Shown: piece after piece, positions 1 through 10,961 of the stretch
Numbering within the stretch: the stretch's first letter is position 1
Layout: every line of letters begins with the position of its first letter
DNA from: Ariolimax columbianus
Taxonomy: Eukaryota > Mollusca > Gastropoda > Stylommatophora > Arionidae
DNA length: 64,000 nt
Reading direction: 5' to 3'
Assembly (NCBI GenBank): GCA_036924085.1
Contig: JAVGWX010000008.1
Location: 56,322,814-56,386,813, forward strand
Notes under the pieces: model-generated
Told to the model about the DNA's origin: nothing
Seen by the model: the letters and a program-made list of their open reading frames with translations, nothing else
The model's database searches: none
Position numbers and translations under genes: made by a program

Positions 1-310
1 CTCGAGGATGACGGCTTAGTGGAGGCTGACGTCTTAGTGGAGGCTGACGGCTTAGTGGAGGCTGACGGCTTAGTGGAGGCTGACGGTTTAGTGGAGGCTG
101 ACGGCTTAGTGGAGGCTGACGGCTTTGTGGAGGCTGACGGCTTAGCGGAGGCTGACGGCTTAGTGGAGGCTGACGGCTTAGTGGAGGCTGACGGCTTAGT
201 GGAGTCTGACGGCTTTGTGGAGGCTGACGGCTTAGCGGAGGCTGACGGCTTAGTGGAGGCTGACGGCTTAGTGGAGGCTGACGGCTTAGTGGAGGATGAC
301 GGCTTAATGT
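1..310. repeat. 18-bp minisatellite, left copy
   Basis: About 17 tandem units of 18 bp (consensus GAGGCTGACGGCTTAGTG). The array runs off the left edge of the window. Since 18 is a multiple of three, it gives a spurious acidic reading frame (repeating EADGLV). The same array reappears at 9712-10041 in the duplicated flank of LINE copy 1. Confidence 0.95.
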
Positions 311-540
311 GGAATGAAGAATAAATCCGCAGCACATCAATTCATGTTAAAGAGATGAGGGACTAGCGACCCCAACGTGCAAAATAAATTACCATATAAA
401 CCCCGACTCAATTAAACGCAGAAAGCGTTTTGTCGCAACCATCTGATGGACCAATAATTCCGACTAGGCTGAAAAAGGGACAAGACGTTTCTCTTAAAGC
501 AGGTTACAGTCCCTTCTACCCTACCACATAACCCTAATTA

Positions 541-1066
541 CTTTTCCCTTTCACCTGACCTTAGTTACCCTTCCCTCCAACCTGACCCTAACTACTCTTC
601 CCTCCCACCTGCGCCTAACTACTCTTCCTTCCCAGCAGACATGAATTGCATTTCCCTCCCACTTGACCCTAATTACTCTTCCCTCCCACCTGACCCTAAT
701 TACTCTTCCATCCCACCTGACCCTAATTACTCTTCCCTCCCACCTGACCCTAATTACTCTTCCCTCCCACCTGACCCTAATTACTCTTCCCTCCCACTTG
801 ACCCTAATTACTCTTCCATCCCACTTGACCCTAATTACTCTTCCCTCCCACTTGACCCTAATTACTCTTCCATCCCACCTGACCCTAATTACTCTTCCCT
901 CCCACATGACCCTAATTACTATTCCATCCCACCTGACCCTAATTACTCTTCCCTCCCACCTGACCCTAATTACTCTTCCCTCCCACCTGACCCTAATTAC
1001 TCTTCTCTCCCACCTGACCCTAATTACCCTTCCCTCCCACCTGACCCAAATTATTTTTTCCTTCCA
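541..1066. repeat. 27-bp minisatellite, left copy
   Basis: About 19 tandem units of 27 bp containing CCTGACCCTAATTACTCTTC. Because 27 is divisible by three, several frames stay open (repeating PPDPNYSSL on the plus strand); this is a by-product of the period, not a gene. Each unit holds one CCCTAA hexamer but the array is not telomeric. The right copy at 10248-10630 has about five fewer units. Confidence 0.95.
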
Positions 1067-1400
1067 TAATTACTTGTCCTCTCTCGCTAGACCTCGATTA
1101 CACTAACCACTCCCCCCTCCCGCATCTCCCCACCCCCACTCACTCCCCCAACCCACCCCACCCCTCTCTCACAGATATGGTATAACGTAGCAGTTACAAC
1201 AACGGAATGGGATCAAGATGCTGAGCAGCGCATGAGCTGCAGTGGTCAGCGACCCATAGCTGACTGCTAGCGTCAGGGCCAGCGAACCAAAGCTGCCAAG
1301 ACCCTTCTACACCTCCACGCGGTAATCCTGGATAACAGGCTGCATCAGGGCAGACTGGCTAAGGAGAAGATATCGAAGAGGGAATGCTAACCAGGTACTC
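1067..1400. other. Spacer without recognisable gene
   Basis: A C-rich tract (about 1105-1170) is followed by unique sequence. It is shared with the right-hand repeat (10636-10966). No coding or RNA feature is seen. Confidence 0.6.
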
Positions 1401-1401
1401 T

Positions 1402-1475
1402 AAAAATGCTTGCTGAAGTCGGATGTGTTGGACCGAAAGGTGCAAATATCGCAGTCAAGCTGTAAACTGCGACAC
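1402..1475 (+). mobile_element. SINE fragment interrupted by LINE copy 1
   Basis: Contains the conserved core beginning GCTGAAGTCGGATGTG, as in the more complete copies at 10962-11165 and 21902-22161. It stops where the LINE copy 1 tail starts. The rest of the SINE appears only on the far side, in the right flanking repeat, so LINE copy 1 inserted into this SINE. Confidence 0.75.
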
Positions 1476-1504
1476 TTCTTCTTCTTATTATTCTTCGTTC
1501 GCAG

Positions 1505-4500
1505 TCAGACAGTAACCATTATTTTTTCGAAAAAAGCGGCGGTCATCCTGAGGCTCTCGCCACTGCCATAGAGCTTGTCTTGCAGTTCCACTGGTAATGG
1601 CCACATCTGCTCTCTCTGATCCTCGTATGTCGGGCAGTTCTGCAGCAGATGTTCAGCGGTCATTTTACCAGTACCGCACGGGCATTCGTCGGTACACCCT
1701 ATCTTCAATTTGTTGAATAGGTGGTACCTCAGTCTGTTGTGGCCAGTGCGAAGTCTGAAGACAACGACCTGCTCTCTTCGGTTCAACTGGTAATAGGCAT
1801 CGTTTTTGGTGTAACCAGTATGTTCGGTTTCCCATTTGGTCATGTATCTGGTTTTGATAAGCCGTTTTGACTCTTCGTACGTCATACTGGTATCTGTTTG
1901 TGGTAGTCTTGCACCTTCTTTTGTTAGTCTGTCTGCCTCCTCGTTGCCTTGGATGTTGCAGTGTGACGCAACCCACTGTACCACTACCCTTTTTGGTGCG
2001 GACTGCTGGCACAGTTTGCAGAGTGCTGCTCTTAAGTCATTAAGCTCAGTGTTTTTCTGGCTTTTTAGCGCTGTGACTACGGCGAGAGCATCTGTCAGCA
2101 GGACTATGTGGCTCTCATTTTCACTGTGTGTCACCATTTCTTCCACTGCCGCCCTCAGTGCCTCTGCCTCCGCTCTGAAATTGCTTGTATACTTACCAGT
2201 AGCGAGTGACAGTGTTATTTGTCTGCCATTTGGTAGGTTCAGGAATGCTCCTGCCCCTCCGTTCTGTGTAGTGTTTGTTACAGAACCGTCGGTGTATGCA
2301 TGGGTCCAGTCCATGCTTGGGTAGCTTTTCGTTATGAAGCTTAGGGTAGTATCTCTCCTTTCTTTTTCAGTCTGGCAGTTTTTGTTTGCAATACCTGGTA
2401 TATTTTCTACCACCTCTGGAAATATATCCTGCCTCCAGGTAGGTTTTCGTACAGTAGTGATGGGTTTTGGTGTTGTTAGTGCGTTTATGGGATCTTCGTG
2501 CATCTTTGCTTTGGCTGTTTCTGCAAAGTTTCTCCGCTTTAGTTTCCCATTTCCCAAATTGTTTAGTCTCTGGTGCATTGGATGGTCAGTCAGTGTTCGG
2601 AGTTTCTCTGACTGCAGAAGGGCTCTGCAGTCTCTTCTATCGGTCATGGATTGCAGTTTTGTAATCTTTTCAAGTTCTACAATTGGTGTTGACTTCATGC
2701 CACCTGTTATAATTCTCATGGCTTGGTTTTGAAGTTTGTTAACTTTATCGAAGTTCGCCTTCGCTGCTGTTGTCCATGCCGCAATGCCATACTCGAGAAC
2801 TGGTCTCACTCTTCCAGTGTACAGTTTCTTTAGTATGCCTTCGTCTGTTCCCCAGCTTGTGCCAGCAAGTTTCATCATGATTGCCATTCTTTCTCTGGCT
2901 TTCATTCGGTTTCTCTCAATCTCACTTTTCCATGTCATGCGCCGATCAAATGTGACTCCCAGATAGGGTGGGTTGTCGTTTGGCTGCAGGATTTTGCCAT
3001 TTAGACTTAATTTGGTACTTTGGGGTTTTAATGAAAGCGAGAATATTGTGCACGTGGTTTTTTCCTCGTTTATTTTGACCAGCCATGAGTTCGCACACTC
3101 TTCCAGCGATGTTAGGGCCGTCTGCATCCGATTTCTTGCTATGGTGAGATTCTTTTCAGAGGTCCACATAGCCAGATCGTCTGCAAACATTGAGCTATGG
3201 ACTCTTCTTGGTATATTCTCTGTAACATCGTTTATATATACCAGGAAGAGTGTGGGTGACAATACTCTCCCTTGGGGTACTCCCTGCTCGAGTGTCACCT
3301 TTTTGCTCATCTGCTTTTGTACTTGGACTCTGGCCGTTCTTTGTTTGAGGTAGTGGTTGATCCACTTGTACATCTTCCCACAGACATCACTTCTTCTTAG
3401 CTTGACTCTAAGTCCATCCTTCCAGACTTTGTCAAATGCCTTTTCCAGATCCACCCAAACAGCTACTGTGTGTTTCTGTGCCTGGTAGGCATCTTCTATC
3501 TCCTGGGCTATGAGGATGACCTGGTCCTCAGTGGATCTGTGCTGTCTGAAGCCGGCTTGCTGTGGAATTAGTATTCGTTTTTCTTCCAGATGCCACATCA
3601 GTCTGGTGTTTATCATCCGTTCCATCAGCTTGCCGACACAGCTCAGTAGGCTGATGGGCCTGTATCCATTTGGATCTGTTTTATCCTTTCCTGTTTTTGG
3701 TACTGGTACCAGTATTGCGTCTTTCCATGCCTGGGGTACAATACCCCTTTTCCAGCTTTGGTTCAGGACTGATAGTAATTTCTTCTTCGCTGTTTGGCCC
3801 AGCCCCATCAGCATTTCGTTTGTTATCCCGTCTTTTCCGGGAGATTTCCTTTTCTTTAGTGTTCTCATAGCCTCTTCCATTTCGCGCATTGTTAGTTTGG
3901 CCATCATGTGCTCTTCAGGAGCCGTATTTATGTTTTCGTGTCCCTTTAGCTCTTCGCTAATGTCTGTATGCTTATCTGCAGGGACCTCGATGTGGTTTGC
4001 TCTGGCATAGTGATCGACAAAGGCGTTAGCGGCTTTCTTACCTGTGATCAAGTTCTCGCCCTGCTTGATAGTAATTTGTTTATTTGACGGGGTTTCGTCG
4101 TTCATGGCTCTGACTAGCTTCCATAGCTTGTTCCCGTCTTTGTCCAGGTTTAGACTTTCCGTTTTATTTTTCCAGCTTTCTCTTGCTGTTTGCCTGAGAG
4201 TGTGTTTGTACTTCGCCGCGGCGGCTTTGAGGGCGATGTTTGCCTCCATGGATTTTTCTCGCTCTGCCATGTTCCTAGCATTTGTTACTGCATCTTCCAC
4301 TTTCTGCAACTCATCATTCCAGTAGGGCTTATAGTTTTTTTTCTAGCTCCTCTTGGGATGGTTTTAGTGGCGGCTTGCATTATTGCCTTGCTCTCTACCA
4401 TGGGCTTCATTTTTGAGTGTCGTGTGTTGATGGTTTCACACAGCCCATCTGTCAGGATTGCAAATCTGTTCCAGTCGGCTCGTTTGTAATTCCAACGTGG

Positions 4501-5409
4501 GAGCGGTTTTGTTTCCTGTGGGCCTACTTCCATGTCAATGGTTAGTCTGATCGGCCTGTGGTCGCTACCTGCCAGTTGGTTTAGCACCTGGCGGTCTATT
4601 TTATGGTGTATGTCCTGTGTGGAGAAGGCCAAATCTGGAGTCGAGGTGGTATGCCATGTTCTTGAATAGAAGCTAGGGCTATCCTCCGGCCTATTGATTA
4701 GGGAGAGATTTGCATCTATCTCCCAATCTTCCACTTCGTCACCTCTGTTGTCTGTGTCAGAGTATCCCCATCTCTCCGAGTGGCTGTTGAAATCTCCAAC
4801 TACTATGCAGTTGGAGTCTCTGACCTCCATACTCGAGAGCGATAGGTCTCTATTTGGTGGTTCGTACAGATTGAAAATGCGGAGCTTCGTCTCTTGGGCC
4901 ATTATGTCAACTCCTACAATTTCTGCTTGTCCGGTGTGATTGACAGATACCGCGCTACTCGGTATGCAGTTTCTGGTCAGTATCAGGACCCCTCCTTTGT
5001 GGCCTTCTCTATCTAGACGGAAGGTCTGGTATCCTCTGATTGAGAATTTATGGTTATTGTTGAGGTGCGTTTCCTGGATACATGCCACGTCAATCTTACC
5101 TTCATGCAGGTGGTGTGTTAGGGAAAGTTTTTTGTTAATGACTCCCTCCGCATTCCACTGTAGTATTTTGAGGGTCTTGAGGTTTTGGCCAATAGAAGTT
5201 GCCCCATAGCCATGTGCCTTGACTCCACGACACATGGGTGGGTGACCACCAGTAGTCAAGGGTGGACCCCTTCGAGGCGTGAGGCCCGGCACTATCGCTG
5301 CCTGGCGGGACTCCGCAGGATGAGCGCCATGCGTTTTTCTGATAGGTTGTACTGCCATCATACTGCGATTTACGTTGCACTGTTTTGTTAGGCTTGCGGC
5401 CCCGTGCAT
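1505..5409 (-). pseudogene. LINE ORF2 (endonuclease-RT-RNase H), copy 1, one frameshift
   Basis: Encodes the retrotransposition protein: endonuclease nicks target DNA, reverse transcriptase copies the RNA at the nick, and RNase H removes the template. The N-terminal 374 codons (5409-4285) carry the endonuclease, with motifs QWNAEG, CIQETH, VVGDFNSH and GSDHRPI. The other 934 codons (4309-1505) hold RT motifs (NGYRPISLLS, WVDLEKAFD, FADD), RNase H (AYTDGSV, FRAEAEAL, LLTDAL, NEEADRL) and a C-terminal CPCGTG...EHLLQNC motif. The halves are out of frame: a T-run near 4334-4342 is two bases longer than in copy 2. A nearby in-frame 6-bp deletion removes two residues. RT box B reads VPQGRVLSP rather than the usual VPQGGVLSP. 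The RNase H half is uninterrupted here, unlike copies 2 and 4. Start ATG (MHGAAS) is conserved in copies 1-3. Confidence 0.9.
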
Positions 5410-5546
5410 CCGATTTCAACAGGCGTTTCTGTAGGGATGCCCTCCTTAGCCTTTGGCTGTCCCCAGCCTATCTGCAAGGCAGCAGTTGTTTATGATCAGA
5501 GTTGTCTCTCTTATGGAAGTTGTCTTACTAGACTGTCGAGTCTTCG

Positions 5547-5945
5547 CTACTCGTGTCTATAGGGTGCAATGATGATATGTGAGATGATATATGAGATGGA
5601 CTGGTTTACCCGGAAGAGAGGCAGTCCAGTGTGTCTGTATCCCAGGATCGTCACGTCCTGCCAGAAACGTAGCATTTGCATGTGAGTGGGGTATCTCTTT
5701 TTCCTTTTATTCTCTTGGCTTCTATGCAGGGATGGTACGCCTAGCATTCCCCGCCACCTGGGGTGTTGACACAGTGGGGCAGGTGTGCAATGTCCGCTGG
5801 TCTGCATCTCTTCTGCGTCCAGCATGATAGTTATATGGCTGATAACGTACAGAGGTAGATATCGTAGCCGGAGTGCATTTAGCCAGAGGACAAGCCTGGT
5901 AATGTCACAGAGATGTTGTTCGCCTGGTGTGCGGACAACTCTCAT
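5547..5945 (-). CDS. Conserved leader reading frame, 132 codons, unknown function
   Basis: Open frame upstream of ORF2 in copy 1, also intact in copy 3 (55429-55827) with few substitutions. In copy 2 it is broken by a 2-bp deletion. It begins MRVVRTPGEQHLCD and is rich in H, R and L; no zinc knuckle, coiled coil or other Gag-like feature is visible. It sits where ORF1 would be in a two-ORF LINE, but I cannot recognise a family. It may be a real ORF1 or a fortuitous frame in a structured leader. Confidence 0.35.
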   Translation of the reverse strand: MRVVRTPGEQHLCDITRLVLWLNALRLRYLPLYVISHITIMLDAEEMQTSGHCTPAPLCQHPRWRGMLGVPSLHRSQENKRKKRYPTHMQMLRFWQDVTILGYRHTGLPLFRVNQSISYIISHIIIAPYRHE

Positions 5946-6123
5946 GGTCAGTGGTTGAGTCTTGACAGTTCACAGTGAGGTGGCTGCTCTACTGTTTTCG
6001 ACACCCCAACCAGGTACTAAGTCTTTGGTTGGTGGTTTCGCACCCCATCGTCGTATAAGGTGAGTATCAAGCAGTTGTCCGCCCGCTTTGATTGGCGGAC
6101 GGCAAGGACCTCTTTCTGTGGCT

Positions 6124-6390
6124 CTACCTGATAGGGCTGGGGCGCAAGCCCCAGGTCCCGAGCATGTAGGAGCCTCCCATTGCAGTGGTGCTGAGATTTT
6201 GGGCGGGATTGCGGCTTACAAGGGTTCGGCCGTAATCCCCCACATGGTAGCCTCGCGCCCTTGGCTTATCAGCCTGGTACGTGAACCAAAGTGTCTGCGG
6301 CTCCTCTCGATTTGAGCTGGTTTTCCGTAGCAACGCCCTGTCATTTGTAGGGTAAAACTGACCTGTCTTCAGATGATCTATTTCCAGCAC
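6124..6390 (-). CDS. Conserved leader reading frame, 88 codons, unknown function
   Basis: Open frame immediately downstream of the last leader hairpin, present in copy 1, copy 2 (87 codons, one codon deleted) and copy 3 (54984-55250). It begins MLEID and ends GLRPSPIR. The copy 2 indel is in frame. The product is basic with no recognised domain. Coding status is uncertain; family-wide substitution ratios would decide. Confidence 0.3.
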   Translation of the reverse strand: MLEIDHLKTGQFYPTNDRALLRKTSSNREEPQTLWFTYQADKPRARGYHVGDYGRTLVSRNPAQNLSTTAMGGSYMLGTWGLRPSPIR

Positions 6391-6989
6391 CCGTTCACTA
6401 TTTGGTCAGACGAATTTATTGAGGGCTTTTGTTTGTCAATGACCAGGTATTTGAAATCTGCGATTTCTGCGGAGTTAAACACGATTTCCGTAGCGTTCTT
6501 TCATTTGAGTGTTGTAGAGCTGACTTGTCATCCGTGAGTCTAATACCAGCGTACGTTCATTATTAGACCCAAACGGCAGTGCTCTCGATTTGTCAGTTGT
6601 TCTACAGCATTGGCGTGTTCAGTCAAATTAAGCCGCAGGTTCCACACCTGGTGGTGCCCTTCCGTCAATTCCCTTAGCGAGACAATCTAGTTTCTTAGGG
6701 GGTAGCCCCAGATTTTCGAGGGTCTAATTCCAGCACATGTTCTCTATTAGACCCCACGAAGGTGTACTATTGATAGTCATTCTGCAGTATTGGCGTGTTA
6801 AGTTAATTTAAGCCTCAGGCTCCACTCCTGATAGTGCTCTTCCGTCAATTCCTTTTTCAGAACACTGGGTGCAGACCAGACTGGGCGACAGGGGGAATAA
6901 CCCCAGATTTCTGAGAGTCTAAATCCAGCACCAGTTCCATATTAGACCCCAGAAGAGTGGTCTCGGCATGGCAATCATTTCAGTGTTGG
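6345..6989 (-). repeat. Tandem LINE leader: hairpins alternating with 18S-like segments, copy 1
   Basis: On the minus strand, four occurrences of a hairpin motif (stem GGGTCTAAT / ATTAGACCC, loop with GAAC and GCTGG) are spaced roughly 160-195 nt. Between them lie two divergent copies of the 18S segment AAGGAATTGACGG...AACACG (about 6855-6794 and 6679-6614). The first unit's 18S segment is the genuine end of the adjacent 18S fragment at 6990-7050. The array therefore begins in real 18S and continues as degenerate copies. Confidence 0.85.
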
Positions 6990-8228
6990 CCGTGTTGAGT
7001 CAAATTAAGCCGCAGGCTCCACTCCTGGTGGGGCCCTTCCGTCAATTCCTTTAAGTTTCAGCTTTGCAACCATACTTCCCCCGGAACCCAAACACTTTGG
7101 TTTCCCGGAAGCTGCCCGCAGAGTCATCGAAGCAACTCCTGCGGATCGCTAGTCGGCATCGTTTATGGTCAGAACTACGACGGTATCTGATCGTCTTCGC
7201 GCCTCTGACTTTCGTTCTTGATTAATGAAAACATTCTTGACAAATGCTTTCGCAGTAGCTCGTCTTGCGGCGATCCAAGAATTTCACCTCTAACGCCGCA
7301 ATACGAATGCCCCCGTTTGTCCCTGTTAATCATTACCTCCAGTTCCGAAAACCAACAAAATAGAGCCGAGGTCCTATTCCATTATTCCATGCACCATTAT
7401 TCAGGCAGCCGAGGCCTGCTTTGAACACTCTAATTTTTTCAAAGTAAACGGGCCGGCCACCCAGGACGCTCAGCGAAGAGCACCCGTGGGAGAGAGCCGG
7501 CAGACGGTAGGGCAGGAGACAACGGGAAGTGAACCGGCGCGAGCCGGACCGCCCGCCTGCGCCTGAGATCCAACTACGAGCTTTTTAACTGCAACAACTT
7601 TAATATACGCTATTGGAGCTGGAATTACCGCGGCTGCTGGCACCAGACTTGCCCTCCAATAGATCCTCGTTAAAGGGTTTAAAGTGTACTCATTCCAATT
7701 ACGGGGCCTCGAAAGAGTCCCGTATTGTTATTTTTCGTCACTACCTCCCCGTGCCGGGAGTGGGTAAGTTGCGCGCCTGCTGCCTTCCTTGGTTTTGTAG
7801 CTGTTTCTCATGCTCCCTCTCCGGAATCGAACCCTGATTCCCCGTTACCCGTTACAAACATGGTAGGCATGTCACGTACCATCGACATTTGATAGGGCTG
7901 ACATTTGAAAGATGCGTCGCCGGCACATGAGGCCATGCGATCAGCACAAAGTTATCCAGAGTCACCAGTGGGGACGCCGCAACCCCGCGAGGGGAAACGA
8001 CGATTGGTTTTGAACTAATAAAAGCGCTCTTTCCGCGAGGGTCGGAGCTTGGTAAGCATGTATTAGCTCTAGAATTGCCACAGTTATCCAAGTAGGATCG
8101 TGTCATCTAAGGAACCTCGACTGATTTAATGAGCCATTCGCGGTTTCACCGTGAGACAGTGTGAACTTAGACATGCATGGCTTAATCTTTGAGACAAGCA
8201 TATGACTACTGGCAGGATCAACCAGATA
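6990..8228 (-). rRNA. Truncated 18S rRNA (5' two-thirds), copy 1
   Basis: Minus-strand 18S begins TATCTGGTTGATCCTGCCAG at 8228. It includes the universal 530-loop segment GTGCCAGCAGCCGCGGTAAT and ends after TTTGACTCAACACGG at 6990, where LINE leader sequence follows. About 1,239 of roughly 1,850 nt are present, so it cannot give a functional small-subunit rRNA. It agrees with copy 2 over nearly its whole length. This is rDNA carried in a mobile chimera, not part of an rDNA array: no 5.8S or 28S follows. Confidence 0.93.
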
Positions 8229-8405
8229 TCTGTCGGAGACGTACGTACAGCACACACCGGTCGGCGGAGGAAGGGTGTGTAAAAAGCCTCGCTGGGACAA
8301 CGGCCGCAGGGACCGACTGATGGGACGGACGGACGGTTTGTTCCACCCGTCCCTCACTCCGTCGACCTAGGAACGCCTGACAGGGGCCTCCCACACGCAC
8401 CAGAC
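8229..8405 (-). other. 5' external transcribed spacer fragment, copy 1
   Basis: Lies directly upstream of the 18S 5' end and matches the corresponding sequence in copies 2 and 3 (GC-rich, with GTCC/GGAC runs). It is the shortest of the three ETS pieces (177 bp versus 437 and 635 bp), consistent with variable 5' truncation. Confidence 0.75.
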
Positions 8406-8883
8406 TTGTGGTTACTACGTTATTGTTAATTATTGTTAATGTTACTAAATTATAAATTTAGATTAGTTAGATATTTTTAGTAATATTCTGACGAATACAT
8501 TTTGATCGAAACATGAACTGCTGTTTTATTTGTCCTATTGGAATAATAAAACTGATAGGATTACATATGTCGAAATTTGTAATTTTTATTTGTAGAATTA
8601 ATTAACTGATCATCTGTTTTTAAAATAAATCTGTTATGTGGGGAAGTTTTTGCTAGCTTTTTTTCATTCTTGCACAAGAGAATTATTTCCCATCACACAG
8701 GCAAGCATGTAATGTTCCTTTCTGAACACGTAGCCATTCGATCATATTTCATTTGCATCTTCGACGCTACTTCTTCTCCTGTTTCACAGAAACAATTTCT
8801 CTCGTATGACCATCTTCTTAAAACAAGTCAACTGAGCTTCCTTTCTTTTGCTCATCATCTCTAGCACGAGAGAAGAGAAAGAG

Positions 8884-8885
<2 letters not shown>

Positions 8886-8951
<66 letters not shown>

Positions 8952-8960
8952 CGAGCGAGA
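8886..8960. repeat. (GA)n microsatellite
   Basis: Near-pure GA dinucleotide run of about 75 bp with a few interruptions. It produces a spurious serine/leucine frame on the opposite strand. Confidence 0.9.
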
Positions 8961-9067
8961 AGTGCGTTACATTTCGATGATTTAATGAATTCCAAAGAAT
9001 CACCTCACAGCGCACAAGCGAACATTATAATGAAGTTTTCTTGATGAAGTCTCTACAACTGTCGACT

Positions 9068-9140
9068 TAAAATAGTTTTAACGATTTAGGGTTTTCACGA
9101 TTTAGGGTTTTAACGATGTAGGGTTTTAACGATTTAGGAA
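9068..9140. repeat. Short 19-bp tandem repeat with TTTAGGG
   Basis: About four units of GATTTAGGGTTTTAAC-like sequence. It carries TTTAGGG once per unit but the 19-bp period is not a telomere repeat. Confidence 0.7.
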
Positions 9141-9317
9141 ACGCTCAAGAGGCACTTCAGCTTTCAAAGTTAAATATATGAGTATTTCTAATCCACTGGA
9201 ACAATCTTGTGTAACTGATAGTACTTTTCTTGATTTCATTGTGAGAACAGAATAGTTTCGGTCTTCCTTTTTGACGTCTGTCCTGAATCAGCACATACAA
9301 CAGTTACTTGTAGACGA

Positions 9318-9480
9318 TCTAACCAGAACAATCTCCAGAGTGCGCAGTTGTGCACACATCCCTATGAAACTGTTGAACATACTCTTTTTGAATGTCTGGC
9401 ATGTGTCGGTGTTAGGAAAGAACTTCTTTCGCTGAAGCCAGACAAATGGTACAGCTTATACAAAACAAACAATAGCTCAC
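9318..9480 (+). pseudogene. LINE ORF2 C-terminal zinc-motif fragment
   Basis: The plus-strand frame reads NLQSAQLCTHPYETVEHTLF followed by ECLAC, resembling the Cys-His motif (C...H...ETVEH...C) at the end of many non-LTR retrotransposon proteins. No RT domain is found upstream. A short, old fragment; recognition is by motif only. Confidence 0.4.
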
Positions 9481-9711
9481 AAACACTTACAGATACCACT
9501 ACATGGCATTGGGCCAAAGGACAGGTGTCCACAGGCTGCTGGATCAATTACCAACCAATCAAGCAGAATAGAATGTAGCACTTATCCCACAAAACATGAT
9601 TAACAAAAGAAGGATTAAATAATCACAGAAACTTCCCAGACGCTGCTGTTGTTATAAGCTACTCGTGCTGAAGGGAGTTAACTCTCTCTTGACAACGTTT
9701 ATTTGTGGGTC

Positions 9712-10041
9712 TCGAGGCTGACGGCTTAGTGGAGGCTGACGTCTTAGTGGAGGCTGACGGCTTAGTGGAGGCTGACGGCTTAGTGGAGGCTGACGGCTTA
9801 GGGGAGGCTGACGGCTTAGTGGAGGCTGACGGCTTTGTGGAGGCTGACGGCTTAGCGGAGGCTGACGGCTTAGTGGAGGCTGACGGCTTAGTGGAGTCTG
9901 ACGGCTTTGTGGAGGCTGACGGCTTAGCGGAGGCTGACGGCTTAGTAGAGGCTGACGGCTTAGTGGAGGCTGACGGCTTAGTGGAGGATGACGGCTTAGT
10001 GGAGGCTGACGGCTTAGTGGAGGATGACGGCTTAATGTGGA
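9712..10041. repeat. 18-bp minisatellite, right copy
   Basis: Same 18-bp unit as at 1-310, starting with the same CTCGAGG and a variant unit containing GACGTC. About 18 units. Part of the long direct repeat flanking LINE copy 1. Confidence 0.95.
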
Positions 10042-10247
10042 ATGAAGAATAAATCCGCAGCACATCAATTCATGTTAAAGAGATGAGGGACTAGCGACCC
10101 CAACGTGCAAAATAAATTACCATATAAACCCCGACTCAATTAAACGCAGAAAGCGTTTTGTCGCAACCATCTGATGGACCAATAATTCCGACTAGGCTGA
10201 AAAAGGGACAAGACGTTTCTCTTAAAGCAGGTTACAGTCGCTTCTAC

Positions 10248-10630
10248 CCTACCACATAACCCTAATTACTCTTCCCTTTCACCTGACCTTAGTTACCCTT
10301 CCCTCCAACCTGACCCTAACTACTCTTCCCTCCCACCTGACCCTAATTACTCTTCCTTCCCACCTGCGCCTAACTACTCTTCCTTCCCAGCAGACATGAA
10401 TTGCATTTCCCTCCCACTTGACCCTAATTACTCTTCCCTCCCACCTGACCCTAATTACTCTTCCCTCACACATGACCCTAATTACTATTCCATCCCACCT
10501 GACCCTAATTACTCTTCCCTCCCACCTGACCCTAATTACTCTTCCCTCCCACCTGACCCTAATTACTCTTCCCTCCCACCTGACCCTAATTACCCTTCCC
10601 TCCCACCTGACCCAAAATACTTTTTCCTTC
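10248..10630. repeat. 27-bp minisatellite, right copy
   Basis: Same unit as 541-1066, with about 14 units instead of 19, so the array has expanded or contracted since the flanks were duplicated. Confidence 0.95.
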
Positions 10631-10961
10631 CATAATTACTTGTCCTCTCTCGCTAGACCTCGATTACACTAACCACTCCCCCCTCCCGCATCTCCCCACC
10701 CCCACTCACTCCCCCAACCCACCCCACCCCTCTCTCACAGATATGGTATAACGTAGCAGTTACAACAACGGAATGGGATCAAGATGCTGAGCAGCGCATG
10801 AGCTGCAGTGGTCAGCGACCCATAGCTGACTGCTAGCGTCAGGGCCAGCGAACCAAAGCTGCCAAGACCCTTCTACACCTCCACGCGGTAATCCTGGATA
10901 ACAGGCTGCATCAGGGCAGACTGGCTAAGGAGAAGGGATCGAAGAGGGAATGCTAACCAGG

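Larger units (their letters stand above)
1..1475 (+). repeat. Long direct repeat Y, left copy (flank of LINE copy 1)
   Basis: This stretch (18-bp array, unique spacer, 27-bp array, C-rich spacer, start of a SINE) is repeated in the same order and orientation at 9712-11041. It ends at GCGACAC, exactly where the (TTC)n tail of LINE copy 1 begins. The two copies differ by about 145 bp, because the minisatellites differ in unit number. The left repeat is truncated by the window start, so its full length is unknown. Confidence 0.9.
1476..8405 (-). mobile_element. 18S rDNA-LINE chimera, copy 1 (I-like non-LTR retrotransposon)
   Basis: Read on the minus strand, the unit runs: 5' ETS fragment (8405-8229), 18S rRNA fragment (8228-6990), tandem leader of hairpins and 18S-like segments (6989-6345), leader with two small reading frames, ORF2 (5409-1505), and a short tail of GAA/TAA triplets ending at 1476. 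The same order recurs in copies 2 and 3, so it is a family architecture and not a chance join. The 5' end matches copy 2 until CACCAGAC (8405) and then diverges, so this copy is 5'-truncated inside the ETS. It lies between long direct repeats (1-1475 and up to 11041). The apurinic-type endonuclease plus RNase H place it in the I/Jockey/R1 superfamily; the clade is my inference. Confidence 0.88.
8406..9711. other. Right flank of copy 1, mostly unassigned
   Basis: Not shared with copy 2 or 3, so outside the chimera. It contains a (GA)n microsatellite (about 8886-8960), a four-unit 19-bp repeat with TTTAGGGTTTT (9068-9140), and a LINE C-terminal fragment (9318-9480). If the long-repeat interpretation is right, this stretch should recur just left of the window. 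Confidence 0.5.

Noticed and set aside
541..1066. CCCTAA motifs as interstitial telomere
   Set aside because: The hexamer occurs once per 27-bp unit and is not tandem.
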